From positions 1 through 45,682 of the forward strand of contig JANSXF010000031.1 in NCBI GenBank assembly GCA_024743095.1: DNA of 45,682 bases. The letters are read 5' to 3'. Of this stretch, positions 32,321-41,304 are shown piece after piece. The number at the start of each line of letters is the position of its first letter. The stretch's first letter is position 1. Origin of the DNA: Flavobacteriaceae bacterium. GTDB taxonomy: Bacteria > Bacteroidota > Bacteroidia > Flavobacteriales > Flavobacteriaceae. Both the position numbers and the translations under genes were made by a program. The notes beneath the pieces were generated by a model. That model was not told the DNA's origin, ran no database searches, and saw only the letters and a list, made by a program, of their open reading frames with translations.

Positions 32321-32693
32321 ATGGAGCAGAAAGAAGAAATTACGAGTATAAAAGAAATTGGTAGATCTTTTTTATGGGAAAGTTCGTAAAGATGATTTAT
32401 TAAGTGATATTTTTGAAGGAACCATCAAAGATAATTGGACCATCCATTTGGAAAAAATGTATTGCTTTTGGCAAACCATACTATTGGCGCAACACATCTA
32501 CCGTGGAAGTCCATTTGCGCCTCATGCCACATTACCTGTACAGAAGAAACATTTTGAGCGATGGAAGCAGCTCTTTATAGAAACCGTTGATGAAAATTTT
32601 ATGGGTGGGAGAGCGGAAGAAGCCAAATTTAGGACAAAAAAAATGGCTGAAATGTTCCAATTGAAAATCGAGTACTTCCAAAAAAACACGTAA
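32321..32693 (+). CDS. Group III truncated haemoglobin with a one-base frameshift near the N-terminus
   Basis: The globin body reads in the frame from 32358 (VDLFYGKVRKDDLL through KKMAEMFQLKIEYF), with the proximal histidine in KKHFERWKQLF and FWQTILL in the distal half. The natural ATG (32321, MEQKEEITSI) is in another frame and stops at 32389. Removing one A from the AAAA run at 32350-32353 joins them as ITSIKKLVDLFYGKV, which matches the usual N-terminus of this family, about 123 aa in all. As read, only a TTG at 32358 could start the globin frame, losing 12 residues. The product would bind O2 or NO. Confidence 0.75.
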
Positions 32694-32703
32694 CCCCTAT
32701 GCC

Positions 32704-33015
32704 ATGCAAGCAAAGCTTTCCGAGATATTCATTCAGAAAGCCAATAAAATACGCTATACCAAAACAACACTGTTATTGCTGGATATAAAAACTGAGTTTT
32801 GTATGAGTTTGGCGAAATACTTGAGTTTGACATACGAAGAAAAGGGAAGTGGGACGGGCAATCTATGCTATGCCCAAACCGCTGATATTCGGTCCGGATA
32901 CCGAGAGTTTTTTACAGAATGGGATATAAGAGCTTATCTTGACAAGGTTCTGGAACCTGGAAACTACAATTTGGAATCCGGCATTGTCGAATTCCCAAAA
33001 TCCATGGATTTTTAA
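32704..33015 (+). CDS. Unknown 103-aa protein following the globin gene
   Basis: I do not recognise this protein. It is soluble, with a helical N-terminal half (KLSEIFIQKANKIRYTKTTL), two cysteines (FCMSL and LCYAQ) and an acidic second half ending FPKSMDF. It starts 10 bases after the globin stop and ends the block. Codon use resembles its neighbours. It is probably part of the same operon. Confidence 0.55.
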   Translation: MQAKLSEIFIQKANKIRYTKTTLLLLDIKTEFCMSLAKYLSLTYEEKGSGTGNLCYAQTADIRSGYREFFTEWDIRAYLDKVLEPGNYNLESGIVEFPKSMDF

Positions 33016-33212
33016 AAACCCCATCCCCTTCCCAATACACGGATACTATAAACACAAATTGTTTCCCTCTTTCTTCATGCGTTCCTTTTGCAACCTCTGC
33101 GCACCATAACCATATTCCATTATGCTCTTACAATTTTGGGCAGCATGTAAACAAAGGGATTGGGTGAACTGCAAAAAATATTGGGTTTTAAATGATCAAA
33201 AATTGTTTTTCA

Positions 33213-34394
33213 TCATATCCTTGGATTGACCACTATTTTATCATCATACATGGCATCCAATCCCATTTGCACGCAAGCTGCGGCCATGGCCCCCGTTTTG
33301 GCATTGGAAACGGGCACCGCATTGTTCACGATATTGTCCCTAAAATCGATCAAGGCCTGTTTGCTGGGATCTTCATGGTCAAACTTTAGAGGTATTCCCT
33401 TGCCTTGGTCCCAGTTTAACGTGGCCCCTGAAACACCATCGACCTCTCCGATCTCTTTTTGGTAGCTTCCTTCGGGATAGTACCAAGCCTTGACATAATC
33501 CAAGATATAGGTTCCCTTGTCCCCCATTACCTTGACCTTGTAATCACCCATGGCGTTACTGGTAAGGCAGGTAAATGATGCCCTTACCCCTTCGGGGTAA
33601 CTGTAGATAAGATGGATGTTGTCATAAGTTTCCCTGCCATCTTTCCAGTAATCGATGCCCCCAATGCCCATGACCTTTTCGGGCATGGCACCCATGACCC
33701 AATTGACAAAGTCCAATTGGTGGGAACAAAGTTCGGCCAAAAGACCGCCTGAAAATTCCCGGTACATGCGCCAGTTGATCATACGCTCCCATTTTGGGTC
33801 CGGGACAGGGCGACGCCAATTGCCATTTCGGTTCCATTGGCATTCAAAAGCCGTTATCTTCCCTATTTTCCCCGTTTTGATTTCGTCCACAACATGCGAA
33901 TACAAGCGAGAACTATGGTATTGATGCCCTGCTTGAAATATGCCGTTTGAGGCGTCGGCCGCCGCTACCAATTCTTCTATCCCTTCATATCCCTTTGCCA
34001 TGGTCTTTTCTCCGTACACATGTTTTCCTGCCTTTAGGGCATCGATAACTATTTTTGAGTGTGTACTGAACGGGGTAGCCACCAAAACGGCATCCACATC
34101 CTTGTCTTCCAACATTTTTTTGTAATCGGAGTACCCTTTGGCCTTTCCTGCTACTTTTGAAAGTCCCGAGCTAAGCCTAAATGGAATGATATCACAACAG
34201 GCGACCACCCTCATATTGGGAATCTGGTTGATGAAAGGGATAAGTCCACCGCCCCGGTCCCCCGTTCCTATGACCCCGATATTAATGGTTTGGTTTGCAC
34301 TGGGGGTTCCGTACCCAAGCACCGTTGGGGCATATAGGGCGGCGGAACCGGCCAAACTACTTTTTATGACAAAATCTCTTCGTTTCATATCCAT
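33213..34394 (-). CDS. Tat-exported Gfo/Idh/MocA-family oxidoreductase (second copy)
   Basis: A 393-aa NAD(P)-type oxidoreductase. The N-terminus MDMKRRDFVIKSSLAG is a twin-arginine signal, so the protein is exported folded with its cofactor. NIGVIGTGDRGGG is the dinucleotide motif and YGEKTMAKG takes the place of the usual EKP. Family members oxidise sugars, often at C3. It is the last gene of the uronate operon, starting directly after the stop of the first Gfo/Idh gene (TAAATG). Together with the DUF1080 lipoprotein it suggests oxidative glycoside cleavage in the periplasm. Confidence 0.88.
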   Translation of the reverse strand: MDMKRRDFVIKSSLAGSAALYAPTVLGYGTPSANQTINIGVIGTGDRGGGLIPFINQIPNMRVVACCDIIPFRLSSGLSKVAGKAKGYSDYKKMLEDKDVDAVLVATPFSTHSKIVIDALKAGKHVYGEKTMAKGYEGIEELVAAADASNGIFQAGHQYHSSRLYSHVVDEIKTGKIGKITAFECQWNRNGNWRRPVPDPKWERMINWRMYREFSGGLLAELCSHQLDFVNWVMGAMPEKVMGIGGIDYWKDGRETYDNIHLIYSYPEGVRASFTCLTSNAMGDYKVKVMGDKGTYILDYVKAWYYPEGSYQKEIGEVDGVSGATLNWDQGKGIPLKFDHEDPSKQALIDFRDNIVNNAVPVSNAKTGAMAAACVQMGLDAMYDDKIVVNPRI

Positions 34395-35735
34395 TTAAAG
34401 TTTTGGTTCCCACCCGGGTTCATATGTTCGCTTCCAAAGCTCCATGGCTTCCCTATCGAATATTCTTCCCGTGTTTCCATCCACATTGAAGCCTTTATCG
34501 ATTCGATAGGCTATATTGGCGTAGTGCGTCAACATTTGGGAAATGGCCCCCACTTCGATATGTGATGTCAACGCTTCTTTTCCCCTGATGGCATTAAAGA
34601 AATTCACCGCATGTCTTGTTGATAGATCTCCACCTCCACCAAGAGCGGTACCTCCTTCGTTACCGCCGGATTTATTTTCCTTGATCAATTCCCCCTTAAG
34701 GTCATACAGTTCATATCCGTCACGGTCCACCATTACCGAACCCTCGGAACCGTAAATTAGGGTACCTCGACCCCGACCGTATTTGGAGTAACCGTTCCTA
34801 CTGCTACCGTCCCATTGAATGGTCTTATCATCGGCAAACGCATAAGTTGCCTCCATGGTATCGTACATTTCCCATCCATCTTCCACGAACTGGTACTTCC
34901 CAGCGATAACATCCACGTATTCCGGATATTTCACATCCAACGCCCATCGGGCTATATCCAGTTCATGTGTTGCATTGTTGCCCATTTCAGCGGTTCCATA
35001 ATCCCAACCGTACCAATGCCAGTTATAGTCCCAGGTATCGTGAGCATATGCTTTTCTTGGGGCCGGCCCTTGGAACAGTTCCCAGTCCAAGCCGTCAGGT
35101 GGTGCGGTCTTTACAGGTACCGGGACTTCTCCCCTACCATTGGTGTAGAAAGCTATTGCCTTGTAGGCCTTGCCAATAATGCCATTATGGATATCGTTGA
35201 TGATTTCGATGCTCTGTGGGGAGGATCGTTGCTGATTGCCCATTTGGACCACCTTATCGTATTTCTTTTGAAACGTCACCACAATTTCATTCTCATGGGG
35301 GTTATGGCTGCATGGCTTTTCCAAATAAACGTGTTTCCCGGCCTCCATGGCCATACAGGCCCCTGGTGTGTGCCAATGGTCGGGCGTGGCCATAAAGATC
35401 GCATCTACATCCTTGTCCTCCAGAATCTTTCTAATATCCTTTTCCTGTTTGGGGTTATATGTTATTTGTTCAGCTACATGTTGTACCGCCTTGTCCAATT
35501 GACTGTCCCGAACATCGCATAGGTAGTCCAGGCGCACATTGTTCTGCTTGGCCGCTATGGAAGGAATATACGCACCATAGCGCCTGCCCAATCCCTGAAG
35601 GGCAACATGGATCCTGTCATTTGCCCCTAAAATATTGCTGTAACTCTTGGCCGTCATGGCATTGATACTACCGGGTAGTCCCATGCCAATGGCAGCGACC
35701 GTTGTTTTCTTTATAAAGTCTCTTCGCGCTCCCAT
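34395..35735 (-). CDS. Tat-exported Gfo/Idh/MocA-family oxidoreductase (first copy)
   Basis: A 446-aa paralogue-type partner of the next gene with a twin-arginine signal (MGARRDFIKKTTVAAIG). Rossmann residues lie in VALQGLGRRYGAY, and VYLEKPCSHNPHE carries the catalytic-region EKP. HDTWDYNWHWYGWDYG is an aromatic, substrate-side segment. It follows the DUF1080 gene by 11 bases. The reaction is probably oxidation or reduction of a sugar ring carbon; the exact sugar is not determinable. Confidence 0.88.
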   Translation of the reverse strand: MGARRDFIKKTTVAAIGMGLPGSINAMTAKSYSNILGANDRIHVALQGLGRRYGAYIPSIAAKQNNVRLDYLCDVRDSQLDKAVQHVAEQITYNPKQEKDIRKILEDKDVDAIFMATPDHWHTPGACMAMEAGKHVYLEKPCSHNPHENEIVVTFQKKYDKVVQMGNQQRSSPQSIEIINDIHNGIIGKAYKAIAFYTNGRGEVPVPVKTAPPDGLDWELFQGPAPRKAYAHDTWDYNWHWYGWDYGTAEMGNNATHELDIARWALDVKYPEYVDVIAGKYQFVEDGWEMYDTMEATYAFADDKTIQWDGSSRNGYSKYGRGRGTLIYGSEGSVMVDRDGYELYDLKGELIKENKSGGNEGGTALGGGGDLSTRHAVNFFNAIRGKEALTSHIEVGAISQMLTHYANIAYRIDKGFNVDGNTGRIFDREAMELWKRTYEPGWEPKL

Positions 35736-35746
35736 AAATCTATAAT

Positions 35747-37105
35747 TTAATCCAATGGTTTTATCTTGATGTTCTTAAAACTTACACGGTCCCCATGATC
35801 CTGTAACAATATGTGACCTTTGTCGGCCTCGCCAAAGTTGGGCCATTTCTCATACTTGCTTTCGGAGACCAGTTTTCGATATGCTTCGCCTTTTCGCTCG
35901 TACTCCAAAACCCTTGTTCCATTGAGCCAATGCTCCACATGGTTGTCTTTTGACACAATGTGGGCCGTGTTCCATTCCCCGATCGGGTTGATGGGCTTGT
36001 TAACATCCGCTTGGATCAAATCGTACAAAGAAGCTACGGTACGACTACCTTCATGGTTCCCCAATTTTGCATCCGGATGTCTTTGATCGTCCAAAATTTG
36101 ATATTCCAAACCTATTGAGGAGCCTGGCCCCTTGTTCAGGTCGGTATCCACATAGTATTTGATACCGCTATTGGCGCCTTCCGTTAATTTGAAATCCACT
36201 TTGAGCTCAAAATCCCCGTACAGCTCAGTGGTCACAATATCGCCACCAGCGGCAGATTCTTCGCCTCCCGAGGAAAGAACGGTCAACACACCGTCCTTGA
36301 TTTCCCAACCTTTATCGGGAAAATCATCCAATCGTGCACCGCGCCATCCCACGGTGGTCTCGCCGTCCCATAACAACTGCCATCCATTTTTTTCCTCATC
36401 ACTGGTCAGTTGATTTTTGGTCACAACCGGTGCCAAGGACATTTCTTTACTGTATTTTGAAAGGCTATCGGTCAAAATTTTGACATTTTTCCATGCAATC
36501 TCCGTTCCCGCCTTTTGGTCTTTGCCGATACTGTGTACCTGGAGCGCGATAAAGCCGCTTGCGGTCTTGTCGTCTACTAAATGTGCCGCAGGAACTCCAT
36601 TGATCCATGTTTTGATGGTATCCGCGATCGCCTCGACCCTATAATGGTTCCAATCGTTTTGTTTGAAGGCTTTCTGTGCTTCTGGGCTATCCTCTAAACT
36701 GACAAGCCACCCTCTTCGACCTTCATCATAGATTCCGGCGCTCCATGCCCGATCCGATGGGTCGATCTCAATCTGATAACCGTGCACCCTACCATTTTGA
36801 TAATGGGGAAAGCTATTGCTCCTTATTTGGATTCCGGAATTCATGGTGGAATCCACTTTGTAATCCAGCTCCAAGATAAAATCGTCGTACATCTTATCCG
36901 TGGTCAAAAAGGAATTGGGGGTATCATGGACAGTGGATCCCACGATGGCATCCCCTTTTATCTCATAATTGGCTTTTCCGCCCTTTTGGTTCCATCCGTT
37001 GAGCGTTCCATCGGACAATTCGATCCACGGAGCATCATCTTTGGGGGCATCGGCACATGCCCAACACAGTAGCAATGCCAAGGCCCCTAGTTTCAGTTTG
37101 TTCAT
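35747..37105 (-). CDS. Tandem DUF1080 (3-keto-glycoside hydrolase-like) lipoprotein
   Basis: A 452-aa secreted protein made of two DUF1080 jelly-roll domains, about 25-205 (DGTLNGWNQKGG, MNSGIQIRS) and 225-452 (GWQLLWDGETTVGWRG, ANSGIKYYVD). The N-terminus ends LLLCWACAD with a probable lipidated cysteine at 17. The family is annotated as 3-keto-disaccharide hydrolase and often accompanies Gfo/Idh/MocA enzymes that make the 3-keto sugar. Single-domain members are about 250 aa, so this is a fusion. I start at ATG 37105; ATG 37117 adds four residues. It lies 42 bases after the TRAP permease gene. Confidence 0.87.
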   Translation of the reverse strand: MNKLKLGALALLLCWACADAPKDDAPWIELSDGTLNGWNQKGGKANYEIKGDAIVGSTVHDTPNSFLTTDKMYDDFILELDYKVDSTMNSGIQIRSNSFPHYQNGRVHGYQIEIDPSDRAWSAGIYDEGRRGWLVSLEDSPEAQKAFKQNDWNHYRVEAIADTIKTWINGVPAAHLVDDKTASGFIALQVHSIGKDQKAGTEIAWKNVKILTDSLSKYSKEMSLAPVVTKNQLTSDEEKNGWQLLWDGETTVGWRGARLDDFPDKGWEIKDGVLTVLSSGGEESAAGGDIVTTELYGDFELKVDFKLTEGANSGIKYYVDTDLNKGPGSSIGLEYQILDDQRHPDAKLGNHEGSRTVASLYDLIQADVNKPINPIGEWNTAHIVSKDNHVEHWLNGTRVLEYERKGEAYRKLVSESKYEKWPNFGEADKGHILLQDHGDRVSFKNIKIKPLD

Positions 37106-37147
37106 TTTATGTATCATGAGTTAAAAAATTATATTCTACGATTCGAT

Positions 37148-38443
37148 TTATAGGCCAAATAGACCTGGTAGCCACAAGGCCAATTCTGGGATATAGGTAA
37201 TCAGAAAAAGTGCCAATATCATGGCGGCGAACAATGGCAACAATGGCCTTATCACTTTTTCAATGGATGTCTTTGCCACCCCGACCCCCACAAAGAGTAC
37301 CGAACCCACCGGAGGTGTACATAGTCCAATACAAAGGTTCAAGATCATAATGATACCAAAATGTACCGGGTCTATCCCCAATTTTGTCACGATGGGCAAA
37401 AATATCGGGGTAAATATGAGAACGGCCGGGGTAATGTCCATAAAGATACCCACTATCAACAATATCAGATTTATGATGAGCAATAGCGCGATCTTGTTAT
37501 CGGTAATGGACAAAAGCCCAGAACTGATGTCCTGGGGAATGTGCTCAAAGGAAAGCGCCCAGGACATGCTCATAGAGGCCGCTATCAAAAGCATGACGAT
37601 AGCTGTTGTGGCCGAGGCGTTCAAAAAGATATTGGGCAGTTTTTTGATCGTTATCTGTTTATAGACAAAGCCCAGTATCAAACTATAGAGCACGGCAATG
37701 GCCGAAGCTTCGGTAGCGGTAAAAATCCCCGCCACGATGCCCCCGATGACCAAGACCAATAGGAACAGGCTCGGGACGGCATCAACAAACGTTTTAAAAA
37801 CCTGCCTTAAGGAGCTTCGTTCCCCCTTCCCATAGCCTTTCTTTTTGGCCCAAAACATGGCGACCACCATCAAGAGCAGGCCGGTGATCAGTCCAGGTAT
37901 GTACCCCGCCAAGAAAAGTGCGGCAATGGAGGCCCCGCCACTTGCCAAGGAATACACGATCAAGATGTTACTTGGGGGGATTACCAATCCGGTGGTGGCC
38001 GAGGTAATGTTGACCGATACGGAGAACCCCTTGTCATAACCTTCTTTTTCCATTTCCGGTCCAAGAATGCTCCCCATCGCCGAAGCCGAGGCCATGGCCG
38101 AGCCTGCAATGGCACCCATGAACATGGCCGATATAATATTGATCAGGGCAAGCCCTCCGGGCAGTGCTCCCACCAAGGTTTTGGCAAAGGCTATCAAACG
38201 GTGGGCGATCCCTCCATGGTTCATCAATTCCCCTGATAATATGAAAAATGGAATCGCCAACAGGGCGAAACTATCCAAGCCCGTGGCCATTCGTTGGGAT
38301 ATCGTGGCAAATGCGGGCAGCATGGGAACACTGACCAGAAGGGTCAACATGGATGAGATGGCTATGCTCCAGGCAACCGGGGTGCCCATGGCCAAGAGGC
38401 CCACAAAACTGATGATCAAAACGAGCAAGGGTATATATTCCAT
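37148..38443 (-). CDS. TRAP transporter large permease (DctM family)
   Basis: A 431-aa inner-membrane transporter subunit with about 12 helices. FIMDITPAVLIFTPIFLPIV and NLCIGLCTPPVGSVLFVG are typical of the family, as is MATGLDSFALLAIPFFILSG in the first half. It couples sodium-driven import to the DctP binding protein. I start at ATG 38443, five bases past the dctQ stop; a TTG at 38452 is an alternative. The substrate is probably glucuronate or another uronate, from the neighbours. Confidence 0.93.
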   Translation of the reverse strand: MEYIPLLVLIISFVGLLAMGTPVAWSIAISSMLTLLVSVPMLPAFATISQRMATGLDSFALLAIPFFILSGELMNHGGIAHRLIAFAKTLVGALPGGLALINIISAMFMGAIAGSAMASASAMGSILGPEMEKEGYDKGFSVSVNITSATTGLVIPPSNILIVYSLASGGASIAALFLAGYIPGLITGLLLMVVAMFWAKKKGYGKGERSSLRQVFKTFVDAVPSLFLLVLVIGGIVAGIFTATEASAIAVLYSLILGFVYKQITIKKLPNIFLNASATTAIVMLLIAASMSMSWALSFEHIPQDISSGLLSITDNKIALLLIINLILLIVGIFMDITPAVLIFTPIFLPIVTKLGIDPVHFGIIMILNLCIGLCTPPVGSVLFVGVGVAKTSIEKVIRPLLPLFAAMILALFLITYIPELALWLPGLFGL

Positions 38444-38448
38444 AAGGC

Positions 38449-38910
38449 TCAATCCTTTATTATTTCCACGACTTTATTATAGACCACGATCAGTCCGCTC
38501 AAGGGAATCACGGTATACACATAGGCCAAGGGCAGCCCCAATGCAGGGGAAAGCTGTTTGAGTTCGTATGTGGTATACACCAACCATCCGCCACCTGTCA
38601 CCATTGCCGCCAGACAGAACAGCATAATAAAACCGGACACCACTCTTTTCAACAGTCTTTGATTTTTGGCATTGGCCCGTTTGGCCAGTACATCTATCGC
38701 CACATGACCATTTTTTGCCGATACATAGGCAGCTCCCAACAATCCCAACCAGATCATAAGGAAGCGGGCAAGTTCATCAGTGAATGCGCTTGGTTCGCCC
38801 ATAACATATCTACTGAACACTTGCCAAAGGACGTTCAGCACCATAAGGCCCATCAGCAGTACCAACAAATGCGCCAAAATATTTTCCAATATTCTTTTGA
38901 ACCCGATCAA
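38449..38910 (-). CDS. TRAP transporter small permease (DctQ family)
   Basis: A 153-aa protein with four helices, beginning FKRILENILAHLLVLLMGL and containing LNVLWQVFSRYVMGEPSAFTD then LARFLMIWLGLLGAAYV, the family core. The start is a TTG at 38910 whose bases overlap the dctP TGA (TTGA), which indicates translational coupling; the first ATG would remove part of helix 1. Confidence 0.9.
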   Translation of the reverse strand: MIGFKRILENILAHLLVLLMGLMVLNVLWQVFSRYVMGEPSAFTDELARFLMIWLGLLGAAYVSAKNGHVAIDVLAKRANAKNQRLLKRVVSGFIMLFCLAAMVTGGGWLVYTTYELKQLSPALGLPLAYVYTVIPLSGLIVVYNKVVEIIKD

Positions 38911-39887
38911 TTTGCCAATGTTTTTATTTGTTGTATCATGTTGTTCAATTCTTGATCACCTTCATAAGCCCGGTACATTTCCTTTGTCATTTCGACAAAA
39001 GGTTGCTTGTCCGGATACGAAACCTCTACACCTGCCTCCTGGACCTTTTTCAATGCCTCTGCCTCTGATTCGGCCCACAATTTCCGCTGATGCCGCAACG
39101 ATTTTTTCACTGCTTTATTGATCCAATCTTTTTCCTGATCTGAAAGAACATCCCAAAACCGGGTACCGACGATCAAGACATCGGGAGAGAAGGTATGTTC
39201 GTCCAACGAGTAATAAGGGCACACTTCATAATGTTTGGAAAGGTAGAAACTGGGGGGATTGTTCTCAGCTCCGTCCACCACACCCTGTTGCAGTGATGTA
39301 TAAAGCTCTCCCCATGAAATAGGTGTTGGAGATCCACCAAGGCTTTTGACCATGTCCATTGCGGTAATACTTTCCATCACCCTTATTTTGAGCCCCTTTA
39401 GGTCATCTGGGGCAGTTACGGGGGCATGTTCGGTATAAAAACTTCGAAACCCGGCATCGTAATAGCCCAGGCCCTTTAATCGAAACTCTTCGGCATTGTC
39501 CAACAATGTTTGCCCGATAGGCCCGTCCAGTACCTCAAAAGCATGTTCACGACTCTCAAAAAGGTACGGCAGTCCCAATATTCTGGTCTTCGGGGCAAAA
39601 TTCTCCAAGGTGGCGACCGACACTTTGGTCATATCAAGACTGCCAAGCTGGATCAATTCCAAAATTTCACGTTCGGTGCCCAATTGTTGGTTGGGATAGA
39701 TCTCGATGCGAAGTCTGCCCTTGGAAACACTGTCAAGACCTTCTCCCATTTTTACCATGGCCCTGTGCACCGAATGGTTGATATCCAGACCGTGTGCCAA
39801 TCTTATGGTCCTGATGCTACCGTTCTCTTCACAGCCTAGGGCGAAAAACAAAGTGCACAGCAAAACAATGGCAGTGAGGTGTTTCAT
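38907..39887 (-). CDS. TRAP transporter substrate-binding lipoprotein (DctP family)
   Basis: A 326-aa extracytoplasmic receptor anchored through C19 (LFFALGCEEN). IYPNQQLGTEREILELIQLGSLDMT and LKGLKIRVMES, with VDGAENNPPSFY later, are conserved DctP segments; the arginine in KIRVM is the expected carboxylate ligand. An AAAGGA ribosome site precedes the ATG at 39887. It lies 10 bases past uxaC, so a uronate is the probable ligand. Confidence 0.93.
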   Translation of the reverse strand: MKHLTAIVLLCTLFFALGCEENGSIRTIRLAHGLDINHSVHRAMVKMGEGLDSVSKGRLRIEIYPNQQLGTEREILELIQLGSLDMTKVSVATLENFAPKTRILGLPYLFESREHAFEVLDGPIGQTLLDNAEEFRLKGLGYYDAGFRSFYTEHAPVTAPDDLKGLKIRVMESITAMDMVKSLGGSPTPISWGELYTSLQQGVVDGAENNPPSFYLSKHYEVCPYYSLDEHTFSPDVLIVGTRFWDVLSDQEKDWINKAVKKSLRHQRKLWAESEAEALKKVQEAGVEVSYPDKQPFVEMTKEMYRAYEGDQELNNMIQQIKTLAN

Positions 39888-39897
39888 TATTTTTCCT

Positions 39898-41304
39898 TTA
39901 GTTGTCCTTAAAATTAAAATAGGCCTTGGCATTTCGATAGCAAATATCCCGAACCAAATTACCTATGTATTCGAGGTCATTTGGCATGAGGCCTTTTTTT
40001 ATGTCATTTCCCAACATATTGCACAACAGTCTCCTGAAGTATTCGTGTCTTGGAAAGGACAGAAAGCTCCGTGAATCCGTGAGCATTCCCACAAAACAAC
40101 TGAGCAACCCCATGTTCGATATCGCGTTCATTTGTCTTTCCATACCTTCCAATTGATCATTGTACCACCATCCCGAGCCCATTTGCATCTTTCCCCGTAC
40201 ACTGCCATCATTGAAGTTGCCCACCATTGTTGCAAAAATTTCATTTAGGGCAGGATTAAGGTTGTAGAGTATTGTCTTGCCCAACTGACCGGTATTTTCC
40301 AGCGTATTTAAAAATTTGGCAAGGTTTATGGCTTGTGGGAAATCGCCAATCGAATCAAAACCTGTATCAGGCCCTAGTTGGGTGAATTTTCTTCTATTTG
40401 TATTTCGCAGGGCACCCAAATGGAATTGCTGCACCCACCCGAGTTTATGGTATTCCCGGCAAAGGTGGACCAAGGTCTCGAACCTAAAGTAATGTATTTC
40501 CTCTATTTCAAGAGAATGGCCGTTCATCAGCTTTCCGAAGATGGTCTCAATATTATAACTGTTCAATTCAAAATAATACAACTGTTCCAAACCATGATCG
40601 GAAAGGCGGCACCCCTGTTCATGAAAAAACAACATTCGTTTCTTTAGGGCCTCGATCAAATCCTGATAGGTAACTATCCGGGTTCCGGACACCTCGCCCA
40701 ATCTTTCCAAATATGTCCTGTAGGCACTATTGTCCTCTATGGCATATACTTTATCCGGCCTGAAGGTCGGCAGCATTTTTGGTAAAGTATCTTTTTGCGC
40801 AGCACTACGGTGATGTTCCAAATTTTCTATGGGGTCGTCAGTGGTGCAGACAACCTCAACATTGAATTGTTGCAACAGCCCCGATGCACTATGGCTTTTC
40901 TCTTGTAGCTGTTCTTTGGTATCCTCATAAATCCGTCCTGCATTTTTGCCTGTAAGCAGATCGCGGATTCCAAAGTAACGTTCTAACTCCAAATGGGTCC
41001 AATGATAGAGGGGGTTTCTGAGTGTATGTGGAACCGTCTCGGCCCATTTTTGGAACTTTTCCCCATCCGATGCATTTCCTGTAACATAAGCTTCATCAAT
41101 ACCCCAGGCCCGCATTGCCCGCCATTTATAATGGTCATCTTTCAACCAAGCTTCGGTGAGGTTTTTGAACTGGTGGTCATTGGCAATATGCTCGGGAGAC
41201 AAGTGGTTATGGTAATCGATTATGGGCATTTTCTCTGCATAACCATGGTACAGCTCCTCTGCTTGTGGCGTCTCCAGTAAAAAGTCATCTTTTATAAACG
41301 TCAT
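39898..41304 (-). CDS. uxaC: Glucuronate isomerase
   Basis: A 468-aa amidohydrolase-superfamily isomerase converting D-glucuronate to D-fructuronate, and galacturonate to tagaturonate. The metal motif is [10 protein letters not shown] near residue 30, with [15 protein letters not shown] and CTTDDP segments later and [10 protein letters not shown] in the barrel. Its ATG overlaps the uxuA TGA (ATGA). Confidence 0.95.
   Translation of the reverse strand: MTFIKDDFLLETPQAEELYHGYAEKMPIIDYHNHLSPEHIANDHQFKNLTEAWLKDDHYKWRAMRAWGIDEAYVTGNASDGEKFQKWAETVPHTLRNPLYHWTHLELERYFGIRDLLTGKNAGRIYEDTKEQLQEKSHSASGLLQQFNVEVVCTTDDPIENLEHHRSAAQKDTLPKMLPTFRPDKVYAIEDNSAYRTYLERLGEVSGTRIVTYQDLIEALKKRMLFFHEQGCRLSDHGLEQLYYFELNSYNIETIFGKLMNGHSLEIEEIHYFRFETLVHLCREYHKLGWVQQFHLGALRNTNRRKFTQLGPDTGFDSIGDFPQAINLAKFLNTLENTGQLGKTILYNLNPALNEIFATMVGNFNDGSVRGKMQMGSGWWYNDQLEGMERQMNAISNMGLLSCFVGMLTDSRSFLSFPRHEYFRRLLCNMLGNDIKKGLMPNDLEYIGNLVRDICYRNAKAYFNFKDN

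Noticed and set aside
33016..33212. Minus-strand reading frame (LHAAQNCKSIMEYGYGAQ) in the gap between the 103-aa gene and the uronate operon
   Set aside because: About 40 codons with gene-like residues but no start of its own and no recognisable family. It may be a gene remnant, but I cannot support it.
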